Below, in pieces: positions 24,021 to 35,257 of a stretch of DNA of 64,000 nucleotides. Made by a program: the position numbers and the translations under genes. The notes below the pieces were generated by a model. The model was not told where the DNA came from, searched no databases, and worked only from the letters and a program-made list of their open reading frames with translations. This DNA comes from Capsaspora owczarzaki ATCC 30864 (lineage: Eukaryota > Opisthokonta > Filasterea): contig NW_011887295.1 of NCBI RefSeq assembly GCF_000151315.2, positions 803,704 through 867,703 on the forward strand, given 5' to 3'. Positions within the stretch are counted from its first letter, which is position 1. Each line of letters begins with the position of its first letter.

Positions 24021-25683
24021 CTACTTGGATGCAAAGTCTTGCAGATTCCTCTTGTTCCAATGGAGGATCGCTGATGCTGGATCGGACATGGAGGGCGGCG
24101 ATGCGTGCCTCGAACCTTCCAACGACTGAATGGCGCTCGGCGAGAGGCGCACTCGCCTGGAAACAAGCTGGAGGTGACCGTTGGTCATGGACACCGACAG
24201 GCGCATTGGTGGATCAGAGTCACTGGCAGTTTCACTACCACGATCTGAGTTTTGTGGACCCGTGCGTTCGGGCGTATCCTCAGCTGCGAGCGGAGCTCTG
24301 GAGGCCGAATCGCGATCGGTAAACAGAACACGCGCAACTTTGAGCTGAGTGTCCTTGGACAGAATGCTGGACGTGCGCCATCGCGTTGACCGGGCAACGC
24401 CACCCGCAGGGCGAGGGACCGGCGGTTGCTGCCGTTGAACTTGTGAAGAATGAGGCCGCACAACAAAGCGACGCGCTTGACTGACTTGCTGGAACGAGTC
24501 CACCATCATGGTTTGGGATGGCGCTTGCCCGGACCATAATAGGGACGACGAGTCAAGTGCGGTTGGTGCACAACCAGGGACAATGTCGGCAGCGCCTGTC
24601 CGGTCGGCATCCGTTTGGATGAACTCGTCCTCGAGATCTCCATCATCCTCGTCCGCCCTCCACGTGTCGTCGCTCTGCTGCAAACGGATATCATTGTCCA
24701 CGGGAATCGTTGTTTGCTCTCCAAGCTCAGGCATGTCTTCCGGCTTGGATTCTGCAAGGGATGTTGGATGTTCTGGCACGTTCTTGGCCAGCACCTCATT
24801 CTGTTGGAGCGGGGTGGTAGACTCAGACACACTGGACAGCTTGCGAACTTGCAACGGCGGGGCATTCGGACCCATTCGTTCCAGCCCTGTTGCCAAATCC
24901 GGGTTGAGGGTTTTGCTGGATTGGCGTTGATTTTTGCCTTCAGCGGGCAGCGCGAAGGGCTCGGGCTGCCTCTTCTCCAGCGGAGCCGCTGTGCCAAAGG
25001 CAGGTTCAGGTACGCACCGGTCGCCCATCGAGACACGGCCGCGAGGCATGGCTGCAAAAGCGGAGCCGCTCATTGCGGCGTAATGCATCCAAAGCGGCGG
25101 CATCATGAACATTGGGGGCATCATGGGCCCAAAGAACGGAGCCGTTCCGGGCATTCCGTAGGCAAAAGGGAATGCAGGCATTAGGTGTGATCCGGGATAG
25201 CCATAGAGAGCAGGCCACGGAGCCGCTGCGACCGGGAACGACGACGTCGGCGCACGCGGCGGCAAAGTCGGCTGATTTGCTCGTGGCGCCGACTCTGGCA
25301 CAAGCGCCACCTCGGACGATTGGGTGTCGGCTTTCGAGTTCTGACACAACAGGGCGCTTTTGGAATCCACATCGGCTGGCTTGGTGAGCTGGAAGAGGCC
25401 GTCGGCAGCGGCACTGGCGGCAGTGGGCTGCTGAAGCACAGGCGATCAACGGAAAGCAAACCAAACCAAATATCAACGATCAGCGCACCGAAAATGAACG
25501 CCAAGCGCCGCTTTCATCTCCACTTGAGATAAACCTTTCGGCGCGTTTGGAATTAAGTTCTTGCCACATCGATCTACAACATGGCAGCAAGGGAAGGGGC
25601 GGCAGAGGAGGCCCTGGGACGTGCACATTGTAGAGTGTGTTTGTTACCGCGTCTGTTGTTTGGACTGGGGTCGGTTTCGGCAT
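24021..25683 (-). CDS. Pro/Met-rich disordered protein, function unknown
   Basis: Predicted 534 aa from two exons, 25683-25489 and 25430-24021, joined by a GT-AG intron in phase 0. The long second exon has no ATG near its 5' end, which is why an upstream exon is proposed; ATG 25683 gives MPKPTPVQTTDAVTNTLYN and a short aromatic/basic segment (MWQELNSKRAERFI). Residues 110-180 are rich in Pro, Met, Phe and Tyr (MPPMFMMPPLWMHY). A DE-rich block lies near 330 and basic Ser/Thr-rich segments follow. No known domain recognised. It sits 194 bp downstream of the SPO11 start on the same strand and 326 bp from LRR kinase B. Coding status is likely from length and composition; the first exon is uncertain. 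Confidence 0.55.
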
Positions 25684-25979
25684 TATTTCGGATGCAAAAA
25701 GAATGAAGAGTAAACTGACTTTGTCATGATTGTCGAGTTTTTGAATACATGTATTGATTTTGGAAATGCGACCGTTGATGTGAAGTGACTGCACACTTCA
25801 TTTGATTGACCGAGAGAAAAAAAGCAGGCGCAGGAAACAGCGAGGAAACAACAGTCACGACCTGTGCCAGAACATTCACCGAGAGCACATGGTACAAGAG
25901 TGCGGAAATGACATGCATGAAGAAGGAAGGAACGTTCGAAACATCACATCTACAAGGGATTAATCCTGGACGAGGACGA
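25684..25979. other. Spacer between LRR kinase B 3' end and the disordered-protein gene
   Basis: No gene seen. It lies immediately outside inverted repeat arm B and has no similarity to the region beyond arm A. Confidence 0.4.
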
Positions 25980-28768
25980 AAACACGAATACAGCAACCCC
26001 CGCTTGCCATCAAGAATCCAACAAAGTGAGGATGCTTCCAAAGGACGGGCGATCATCAATGATATCGTCAAGACACTCGAGAGCGAGCGTGACAATCTCG
26101 CTGACACTCGGTTGTTCTGCCTCGGGTAGGTTGAGGGCCGAGTCCAGCATGTCCAGGAACTTTTGGCTTTTCACAGCTTTCCGCGTTTCTCCTTTCAGGC
26201 GATTGCTAGGCTTGAGTGCAGTCAACAGTTCCAGCAGAATCATGCCAAACGCGTAGACAGCCGTCTTGTTGGTCATGCGGCCTTCCTCAAAGAACTCCGG
26301 ACACATGTAAGGAGCTGCGCCTTGCACCAACTGGGGAACTGCGCCTTGCACAAGCTGGGTGCAAATGTAGCTCTTCTCATCGAGGTGTTGGGCGGCGCGG
26401 AAGAGACCAAAATCAGACACTTTCGCGTTGAAATGCGCGTCCAGCAGCACGTTGTCGGTCTTCAGGTCGAAGTGAAATAGTGGCTTGTCAGAGAAGGCTC
26501 CCTGGATGTAGTGCATGCCACGGGCAACATCAGCCGCAATGCGATGACGCTGGGACCAGGTCAGCGGAGGAGTGTTGTTTTTGCGATTCAAGCGATCGCG
26601 AACAGAGCCATTGGGCATGAACTCGTACACCAGGCATCGCTCGTCACCGTCCTCTGCATACGACAGAATAGCAACAACATTCGGGTGGCGGAATTTCGCC
26701 AACGAGTGCAGTTCCGACTTGAATTCGGCAGAGCCTTGCTTGGATTCGGCAGACAACTTCTTGATGGCGACACGAGAGCCCGACACACTGGCGCCGTACA
26801 CGCGACCAAACGCTCCCTCGCCGAGCAGATACTTGGCAGCAAAATTGTTTGTGGCGGTGACAAGCGTTGCGAGAGAAACTCGCGGGATGGGTCCGTCAAA
26901 GTTCGCTGCCGAGCCAACACCTGGTTGGTTGCGCTTCAGCACGTCAATCCGATCAAGTGCTGACTTCAGTTCAAGATCCTTGGCAGCGAGATCGGAGCGA
27001 AGCTGTTGCAGCTCCTGATCTTTGGCAGCGAGCTCCTGGTCTTTGGCAGCCAGCTCGAAGCGGACCTTCTGGTTCTCGGCCTCAAGGGTGGTAGTCCGAG
27101 TGATCGCGGCGCTGGTACGAGCAAAAATCTGAGCCAATTCATCATTCGAAGGAGCACGCTGGTCGTCAAGGCTACCAAAACAAACCAATGGCGCCAAAGC
27201 AAGTGAAGCCTTACTCCAAGTCACAAATGGCATTGCCCGTTTGCCTGAATGCAGCGATTCCGTCAGTTGTCAGGAAGTTGTTGTTCAAACTGTGTTTGTC
27301 GGTCACATTGCAGAATGTAGCATGAGTCTAGCGATTGTGAGGGCATATTGAAACAACCCAATACTTACTACAGCATAGTCAGCGTCTCGTTCACTTTGAG
27401 TGCCTCGGCGATCGCTCGCGCTCCCGCATCGCCAATCTGATTCGAACCCAGACTGCTCGTCCCATCCATCAGTGAGCACCCTGAATCTACTCTCTGGAAG
27501 TCACCCACTCACATGCCTCTGTCAAAACGAGCGACTTACTCGAGCTTGGTCACCGTCGTATTCGCTTTGAGTGCTTCAGCAAGTGCCTGCGCTCCAGTAC
27601 AGGTAATCTGATTCTCCCACAGACTGTCCGTCCCATCAGTGAGCACTCTGCATGTCTCTGCTGAAACCACCCACTTGCATGCATCAGTAAGTTTGAGCGA
27701 CTTTACTAGAGCTCGGTCAGCGTGGTGTTCACCTCAAGTGCCTCAGCAATTGCCTGTGCTCCATCATCGCCAATCTTATTCTGGTACAGACTGTCCAAGT
27801 CCCATCTCTCAATGAGCACTGAATGCCATCTGCCGAATCACCCCTCACTTGCATCAGTCAAAGTGAACTGCCGTACGCGAGATCAGTCAGCGTCGTGTTC
27901 ACCTTGAGTGCATCAGCAATCGCCTGCGCTCCAGCAGCGCCAATCTGATTCTGCCACAGACTACTCGTTGCTCTCATCAGTGAGCACTTTTCGTCCTCTG
28001 TATTGCCCATTCACATGCATCAGTAGCTCTGAGATGTCTTACCCTAGCGTAGTCAGCGTCTTGTTCACCTTGAGTGCCTCAGCGATCGCCTGCGCTCCAG
28101 CATCGCCAATCTGATTCTCGTCCAGACTGTCCATCCCTCTCGATCAGTGAGTAACTCTGAATTCCCTCTGCTTCAATCCTCCATTCACATGCGCCAGTCA
28201 AAGAGAGATGACGTACTCGAGCTTGGTCAAAGTATTGTTCACTTTGAGTGTCTCAGCAAATGCGCGCGCTCCAGCATCGCCAATCCGATTCTCTGTCAGA
28301 CTGTCCAGTCGCTTCCATAAGTGAGTACTCTGAATGCCTCGACTGAATCGTCCACTCACATGCATCGGTAAACGTCAGATGCCTTACTCGACCACTGTTA
28401 AAGTGCAGTTCGCTCTGACGGCCTCAGCAATCGCCCGCGCTCCAACATCGGCAATCAGATTGCCACCTAACCTGCTCGTCCCCTCCACCAGTGAGCACGA
28501 AGCATCCACTCACACGTGTCGGTCAACATGAGATGCCTTACTTGAGCTCAGTCATTGTCGTGTTCACTTTGATAGCTTCAGCAACCGCCTTCGCGTCAGC
28601 GTTGCCAATCTGTTTCTTGCACAGGCTGTGCTTCACTCTGTCAACACACAACGTACACCTTCCAATATTTTCGGCTTTTGCTTACTCGAGCAGTTGACTC
28701 GCATCCTCGACCGTGTCAAACAACTGTTGCTGTTTTTCAGTCATATTCTGGTACGACAGCATTTGGAA
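25980..28768 (-). repeat. Inverted repeat arm B (LRR-kinase gene unit)
   Basis: Reverse-complement partner of 7115-9916, separated from it by 16 kb of unrelated single-copy genes. Ends coincide with the coding unit: six bases before the ATG at 28762 and 30 bases after the stop at 26010. Confidence 0.9.
26010..28762 (-). CDS. LRR / coiled-coil / IRAK-like non-RD kinase, copy B
   Basis: Predicted 661 aa, same plan as copy A. Exons on the minus strand: 28762-28686, 28625-28542, 28471-28388, 28300-28217, 28126-28043, 27960-27877, 27790-27707, 27623-27540, 27452-27369, 27289-27215, 27171-26010. Exon lengths equal those of A (77, eight of 84, 75) except the last, which is 45 bp longer: two extra heptads in the coiled coil (AAKDQELQQLRSDL) and one extra residue after DFGLFRA. 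The kinase core is nearly identical, including HFD for HRD, DFG and CPE. After LLELLTA the two proteins diverge (SNRLKGETRKAVKSQKFLDM here) before rejoining at SVSEIVTLALECL. Its 5' end nearly abuts the 3' end of the HutD gene, 118 bp away. Intact and probably expressed; role unknown. Confidence 0.85.
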
Positions 28769-28880
28769 GCACGCTGAATCAATGCAGCAAAACAAATGAC
28801 TGCTCACCGGCGAACTCTTTTGGAAATGGTGAAATCTGCATTGCTAACTTGGATGATACATTACACTTTGATAAAACCGC

Positions 28881-29564
28881 TCACTCACGCTCTGCGACAG
28901 GATTCATGAACTCGGCGTCAGCTCGACCAGAATGAAGCGCGCATGTTGAGCACAGTGCACTTCGAGCACGATCGAGTCCTTCGTCGTCCCAGCACTTGGC
29001 TCGAGCACTGCCGATTCGTGAGACCTGACGCACACGCTTGGGTGGGTTGTCGACCGAACAAGAAACGACCTGGACAGCAATCTCGCCACTCAAAGCGTGC
29101 ACAAAGCAGGTAGTGGCACCTGGGACGACTCGTGAGAAGTACCCACCCGAAATGAGCTCCAGAACGGACGTCGTGGACTGACACTGCGCCCGGCGTGTCA
29201 TGACGTTGAAATCGGTTGCCACTCCGTCGAGACGAGTGCAGCCAACCTGCTCTTCGCCATGGAAGGTGATCGGCTGTAGCCGTTGCATTGTATGGTTCCA
29301 AATGGTGCGTGGCAGACTTGCATCCTCATCCTTGGTCGTGCATGTGATGGTCATTGGGGTGCCACTTGTTTGAAGGAGTGTTCGTGCGATCCCCGGAAAT
29401 GACGAGAACGGTCCAGCGGCGCCGACTTGCGCAGCGCTGATGCGCCAGACGAACGAGTCGATGGATGCACCGGCAGGTGACACGGCAAGCTCCGTGGTTG
29501 TCCCGAGGCCGTTCTTCCATGGCATCGTCCGGTAGTCGCTCTGCGCGAGAAATCTGAGCGTCAT
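28881..29564 (-). CDS. HutD/Ves-family cupin protein
   Basis: Single exon, 227 aa from ATG 29564 (the frame is open further upstream but only with a TTG start). The N-terminal half carries the family pattern: PWKNGLGTTTELAV at 15-28, F-x-WRIS at about 38-43, and GPFSSFPGIARTLL at 51-64, followed by the double-stranded β-helix region. HutD/Ves proteins are found mainly in bacteria, where they are linked to histidine utilisation or cold response; their chemistry is not settled. No introns, unlike most neighbours, which together with the mainly bacterial distribution suggests horizontal acquisition. The 40-residue C-terminal tail is not conserved. It is divergent from the DnaJ gene by 225 bp. 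Confidence 0.8.
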   Translation of the reverse strand: MTLRFLAQSDYRTMPWKNGLGTTTELAVSPAGASIDSFVWRISAAQVGAAGPFSSFPGIARTLLQTSGTPMTITCTTKDEDASLPRTIWNHTMQRLQPITFHGEEQVGCTRLDGVATDFNVMTRRAQCQSTTSVLELISGGYFSRVVPGATTCFVHALSGEIAVQVVSCSVDNPPKRVRQVSRIGSARAKCWDDEGLDRARSALCSTCALHSGRADAEFMNPVAERE

Positions 29565-29789
29565 TCCAAATCGAGGCAAAGACTGAGCAGTCTTGCCATT
29601 GCTCGATTGAGACACTTTGATGGAGAGCTCGCAACTTTGCTTTGTAGTACTGTACAACGCGAGGGTGCAGTACAAATCACTGTATCAGATCGAGTGAGAC
29701 GCAGTCCTTAACATTCATACTGAAAGCAAACCGCGCGGCTGAGATTCTGACGACTCAGACTGAGCCTTGTTTGCTTTCCAATCAAATCA

Positions 29790-30831
29790 ATGGCAACCAA
29801 TAATGCAAATCAAGCACTAGCTGCAGAGCAACAACTCAGACAACGGCGTCGAGATGGAGACACCACGACGTCCACGCCGACTGACAGCGGCAGCACTATG
29901 GGCTCCAGCCAAGCCACGCCGGCATCCAGCTGTCTGGGTCAACTCGTATGCCGTGATGGACGAAATCTCGATGTGATGTCATTGCCTGGCATTGGCTTTT
30001 GGTATGCTCACCACCCGTTGGATCTGTCCCTGCATTGATTGCCAGCTGCGCTGCTGCTGCAAGTGCGGAGCCGTCTGCTGCGGATGCTTTGTCGTCCTCA
30101 TTGCGCTACTCTTCGTCTTCCTCATGCTCGTGTTCAAGTATGGCACAATTGAGATCCAGCAAGGCGATCAAACATTTCGCTGGAACGCCAACGACGATCA
30201 TGTTAGTTGAGCCTTGGGCGCAAACTCTCAGTCAGTCTGATGTGATACAAGGATTGTACGAACCATAGTTGATCTGTTTGGTACTGTTGGCACAGGAATG
30301 GACAAACTGGCATGTTGTACCGGGACATCGCTCGCTGCAAGAGCATTACCGCACGATTGGAGTCAAGGATACCGCCACGCGCGAAGAAATCAAGGCTGCA
30401 TACCGCGAGTTAGTCTTCCAATAGTAAGCCAAGTTGCAACTTGATCAAAGTCACAACCTTCCGATTTTTCGGGAGCATGGGGGTGCGGGGAAGAGGGAAG
30501 AGGGAGGGGACTAGAGCGAACTTTATTTTGCATGCGAACGCTCACGCCTTTGACCATGCACATAGTCACCCGGACAGAAATCCAGACTGCGAAGAATGTC
30601 CAGACCAGTTCATGAAGATACAGTGAGTGAGACTGCGATCCGTGTCGAATGTGGAGCGAGCAAGATGTTAATCTTTGACACCCTGATTGTGCTGTTTTTG
30701 TTGTCAGAACCGCGTATGAGCAAATAAGAAGCGCTCGCCATTCCTCAAGCGAGTCTTCCTCAAGCGGCCGACACGCTCCAAGCGATCCTTCTTCTGAACG
30801 CCGGAAGCCCAGTCGAAACCGAAGAAACTAG
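29790..30831 (+). CDS. Membrane-anchored DnaJ (Hsp40) protein
   Basis: Predicted 206 aa. Exons: 29790-29945, 30046-30201, 30296-30423, 30566-30622, 30708-30831. The first donor (GTATGC at 29946) is one of two phase-0 choices. Residues 1-50 are Gln/Arg/Thr/Ser-rich; then a Cys-rich stretch LRCCCKCGAVCCGCF leads into one hydrophobic segment (VVLIALLFVFLMLVF), so palmitoylation next to a membrane anchor is likely. The J domain follows at about 113-180: HYRTIGVKDTATREEIKAAY, the HPD at 148-150 in YHPDRNPDCEECPDQF, then IQTAYEQI. HPD stimulates the Hsp70 ATPase. The tail is Ser/Arg-rich. The CEEC pair inside the J domain is as in some DNAJ families. The 3' end is convergent with the hydroxyacid oxidase, 76 bp away. 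Confidence 0.82.
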
Positions 30832-30907
30832 TTTTGTCTTTTCAATATCGATTGTATTTCGGGAATTCTGACTCCGAACACCACCATCCATGCTGCAATT
30901 ATCCAGG

Positions 30908-32588
30908 CTACAACTTGGCATGAGTGTAAGTAGACGCACTCACGACTAGGGAAGGTGTGAGGTCGGCAAGTTTTGAGCACCCCGCCAGCTGCATTGCGAG
31001 CTTGAGTTCTTGTTGCAAAAGCGTCAGGGCGATCTGCACACCTTCCTCGCCCTGTCATGGAACACAGTCCAAAGTGAAAGGCAAGTTCGCGGAATGAAAG
31101 TGCAAAAGCGCCTCCTTTAATCAACCGTTGGCATCATTCACATACCTTGTACGCCAAGCCCCACAACACTGGCCGGCCAACAAACACTGCCTTTGCGCCC
31201 AGAGCCAGAGCCATCAGCACGTCAGTGCCACGTCGAACGCCGCCGTCCAGATAAACGTCACAGCGGGAGCCCACGGCAGCGACAATGCCAGGGAGCGCCT
31301 CAATCTAATCACGCACCAAGGTGGAAAAAAAAAAAAAAAAAAAAAGAACCACAGGTCGAATCCATTAAATGCCGTTGAACAAACGCGCAAGAGACAGACA
31401 CACAATGGCGACACACAGGGGGCCCCCGGATGCTTACGGTTGCTGGCACTCCATCCAGCTGCCGTGCTCCGTGATTGGAGACCAGAATGCCTTGCACGCC
31501 GTGATCGACTGCAAGAGTCGCGTCTTCTGGTGACAAGACGCCCTTGAGAATGATTGGGAGCTTGGTGATGGATTGCAGCCACTTGGAGATTGTAGATCAA
31601 ACATCCAAAGGTGAACATTCAACAGGACTGCTGGAAGCAAAGACAGGCACAATGCAAACACAATGCAAACACAATCACTACCTTGACATCCTTCCATGTC
31701 AGAGTCTGATCAATCTGCGCCGCGACGTAGGCAGCGAGCCCGGAATCCTGCCAGAATTGTTCCACGAAAAACAACGCGCAAAATTATCCACACTGGTGAG
31801 CGCTGAATCGCTCACGCCGAGATGAACACGCATCACCACCCACTTTCTACCTTCTTGTCAGTGATCGACACTCCCGTAGCCTTGCTGTCAGTCTCGCTAA
31901 AATTGGCGAGACGGAGGTGTGGAGGGAGGCGGAATCCATTCCGGATATCCGCTTCGCGGCGCCCAAGAATTGGCGTATCGACGGTCAGCACCAGTGCAGT
32001 GTATCCAGACTGCTCGGCGCGCTTGACGAGCTGGGCGGTGACTGCACGGTCTCGGTAGACATAGAGCTGAAACCAGCGCGCACCGGCATTTCCGTTCGCA
32101 GCGGCCACGTCCTCAATGGACGTCGTCGACCAGGAGCTCAAAATCATGAGCGACTCTGAAGCAGCAGCGGCTGAGCTCGGATGTTTGTTTGTGTGAGTTT
32201 TCAAAGTACAATGTTTCAGAATGATTGGTGAGTTGCAATCCGTTTGGCCGGCCCAGATTCTCAAAAGCGGGCAACGGAAATTCTCACCTCGAGCAGTGGC
32301 AATCTCGCCGTCGGGATGAGCCATGCGCTGCATCGCAGTCGGAGCAATGCAGATGGGCGAGGCGAGCGTCTGGGTGCCGTTGAGCAGCGAGACGCCGAGG
32401 TCCACTTGCGACACGTCGCGCAGAATCCGAGGCAGGAATCGCAGCCGGTAGAACGCCGCGCGGTTTTCAGCCAGTGTGCGCTGGTCGTTGGCGCCAGACG
32501 AGTAGTAGTCGAAGGCGTTCTTCGGAAGGTGCGTGCGCGCGTGCTGCTCGAGCTCGTCAATGCAGGTGACGATCTGGCTGTGAGCCAT
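30908..32588 (-). CDS. Peroxisomal FMN-dependent 2-hydroxyacid oxidase (glycolate oxidase type)
   Basis: Predicted 377 aa. Oxidises glycolate or related 2-hydroxyacids to 2-oxoacids, giving H2O2. Exons on the minus strand: 32588-32288, 32170-31851, 31747-31682, 31581-31438, 31304-31146, 31051-30908. The TIM-barrel active-site set is complete: Tyr in [11 protein letters not shown] (28 or 29), YVYRDR, D in LTVDTP, K242, H266 and R269 in [10 protein letters not shown] (the spacing of K230/H254/R257 in spinach glycolate oxidase), and FMN-phosphate residues in [12 protein letters not shown] and VGRPVLWGL. The last exon ends in AKL, an accepted PTS1 peroxisomal signal. A perfect GTGAGT donor 30 bp before the stop could instead be spliced to remove it. 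Closest human proteins are HAO1/HAO2. Divergent from CHK2 by 377 bp. Confidence 0.92.
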
Positions 32589-32965
32589 TTTCAACGTAAA
32601 TGCCAAGGAAGGGGAGGATGATTGTTGACTGTGACCCTGAATCTAACAAATAGTGCAATGCAACGGCAATCCAAAACAACAACGACCGAGCTCGACCGAC
32701 CGACCGTGCCGTGATTGAAACAGCAAAAGCAAAAGCAAGTCGGCAATGCAGTTTCCATCTCGCTCGCTCTCCAACTCTCTCTCTCTCTCCCTTGGCTCCA
32801 TCCAAGTTTCGTTATAGCGAGTCCACTGTCAGGTAATTACAAAAAACCCTGACCCTTCAGTCGACATTTTCTGAGTGGAGCAGAGATCACACTTGTTCTT
32901 TTCTTCCAGTTGATCTCTCATTGCCCTCCATTCCCCCAGTTTCCATCCAAGTCCAGAACAAACAA
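32589..32965. other. Bidirectional upstream region of the hydroxyacid oxidase and CHK2
   Basis: 377 bp between two divergent start codons. Contains a CT-repeat (about 32755-32795) and no coding region. A shared promoter is inference from geometry. Confidence 0.4.
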
Positions 32966-34968
32966 ATGTCGTCGTCGCTTGAGGAAGTGAATCCGACGCC
33001 CGAGGTTGGCATGACGCAGGAGCTGCACTCGCCGCCGGACGCCGACATCAATGAGGTTGAGCGGCCCTGGGCTCAGCTTCTTCCACTGCACCAAGACTAC
33101 CACTCCATCGGTAACCCCCTATCCACCGCCTTGCTTTCGTTCTCCTTCATGCTTGTGCTGACGTGGGGGGTTTGCTCCAGCCGCTGTGGGTCGGTCGCTC
33201 TTGTGCGCGCAAACCTGTCTTGCTTGCTTCTCAGCTCTTTGACCCTCATCTCGCTCTGTTGCGTTTGGCTTCTCGATCGCTCACCCCTCGTCTCACTCAC
33301 TCGCCAACTCATTCACTCACTCAGTCAATTCTGTCTCACTCGCCCGCCCGCCCTCGCTTCCGTCGCTCATCCCCATTTTTCAATGCCTTTTTTTTTTTGT
33401 GGTGATCTTGCAATTTTTTTTTTTTTTTTTTTTTGGCGGGAAATCTCCTCTGCTTTGAAGACCAAAAAGCTCGTTTTCTTCATCTGTCTGTCTGATTGAG
33501 AGCGAAACATACAAAAAACACAACAAACACAGCAGCAACAAAGTGCAAGCAGCAAACGCAACAACCGAACAAAACATTTTTCCAAAAGAAGGTTGACTTC
33601 TTAGATTTTGTGCGCACAACAATAAGGATCTGACGTTTTTTTTGTTGATTGGATTTGATTTGATGTTGAGCAGACCTGATCGCTGCCAGCTACGTATTCG
33701 GCCGTCACACTTCGTCCGATTTCCTCTTGAAAGACCCGTCGGCGAGCAACACGCACTGCAGAATCTTCCAGGAGATGGACGACCAAGGGTCGAGCATGCT
33801 CGCCTTCCTCGAGGACCTGTCGTCGAACGGAACGTTCATTAACGACCGCAAGGTGGGCAAGGGCAAGCGCCAGGTCTTGAATCACGGCGACGAAATTAGC
33901 GTGGCGCACCCCAAGCGCAAGATTTATTCCTTCCACGATCTCTCGAACGCAGCTGATCGCGACACTCTGACCGACTGCGATGAGATTAACGCACGCTTTG
34001 GTTTGCGGAAAGTGCTTGGGCGCGGCGCGTCTGGCGAGGTCAAGCTGGCCGTCGACCGCGCGACGGGCGAGCAGTTTGCCGTCAAAATCATTCCAAAGAG
34101 CAAGGCCAACACGCCAAAGCAAAAGGAGAGCGTCCTGTCTGAGGGCCGCATTTTGAGCACCATCTCGCATCCCAGCATCATCCGCGTGTTTGACATGTTC
34201 GAGACACCCAACACTTTCTACATTGTGCTCGAGCTCGTGAACGGTGGCGAGCTGTTTGATCTCATTGTCAAGGAGAGCAAATTCAAGGACGCCGAGGCCA
34301 AGTTCCTCTTCCGCCAAATGCTGCTGGCCGTCAAGCTGCTGCACGACAACGACATTGCGCATCGCGATCTAAAGCCCGAAAACATTCTCATCACGCAAGT
34401 GGACGACGACACTCTGATCAAGCTCAGCGACTTTGGGCTTGCAAAGCTTGTTGGAGATGCCAACCAATTCAGAATGCAGACGCTTTGCGGCACCCCCAAC
34501 TATCTCGCACCCGAGGTCTTGATTGGCGCCGGCCAGAAGGCCTACAGCAACGTTGTCGACATGTGGTCGCTCGGTGTCATTCTATTTATCTGTCTCTGCG
34601 GCTATCCCCCGTTCTCGGAGGAGATTACAACCCACACCCTGCACGAGCAAATTACCAAGGGCATTCTGAACTTTATTCCAGAGTACTGGAAGAACGTGTC
34701 GCCCGATGCCGTCGACCTGATCAAGCAACTGATTCAGGTCGACCCCAGCAAGCGTCTTACTGCCGCCGCCGCCCTCGAGCACCCTTGGCTGCAAGACGAG
34801 GCTGTCACTGCCCGCGTCGACGACCTGTATCGCCGCGTGGCTGCTCGTAGCGTTGCCCCCGCCGCTCCAGTGGCTGAGGCTGTTTCTCGCAGCAAGCGAC
34901 CTCACGAAGAAGATGACGCAGAGGACGAGGCCAACCCTGTGGCCGTCTCCAAGAAGCCGCGCAACTGA
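32966..34968 (+). CDS. CHEK2: CHK2/Rad53-type checkpoint kinase
   Basis: Predicted 479 aa Ser/Thr kinase of the DNA-damage checkpoint, nuclear. Exons 32966-33110 and 33674-34968, phase 1. ATG 32966 is used because the frame upstream opens only at TTG. Domains: FHA at about 52-140 (YVFGRH, HCRIF, SSNGTFIN, LNHGDEI), and kinase at about 153-420 (GRGASGEVKL, FAVKII, HRDLKPEN near 278, DFG, TLCGTPNYLAPE, HPWLQDE). PWAQLLPLHQDY before the FHA matches PWARLWALQDG of human CHK2. The N-terminus before the FHA is only about 50 residues and has a single TQ (residues 17-18), where human CHK2 has an SQ/TQ cluster. A basic SKKPR nuclear signal ends the protein. Intron 1 (563 bp) is large and T-rich. Confidence 0.95.
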
Positions 34969-35257
34969 GTGTTGCATTTTGAATAGAACTGCTCGAGATT
35001 GGATGTATTTTTTTTTTCGGTTGCTTTGTTTTCCTTGTGGGGTGGCCCTTAGCTTGGTCTCGTTGATTGGTTGTGTGCACCTCGCTTTGGTTGGTGTCCT
35101 CCCCCCGCTCCCATCCCCGCTTCTCTTCTGAGTGAGCAGTGTTGTATTTTTGTTTGATCAATGAATGAAGAAAATGTGTTGTTCAATTGTTTTTTTGTTA
35201 TTGTTGTTGTTGTTATTGAAAACGGGCACCCATCATTGTCGAGAAGCGCATGTCATG

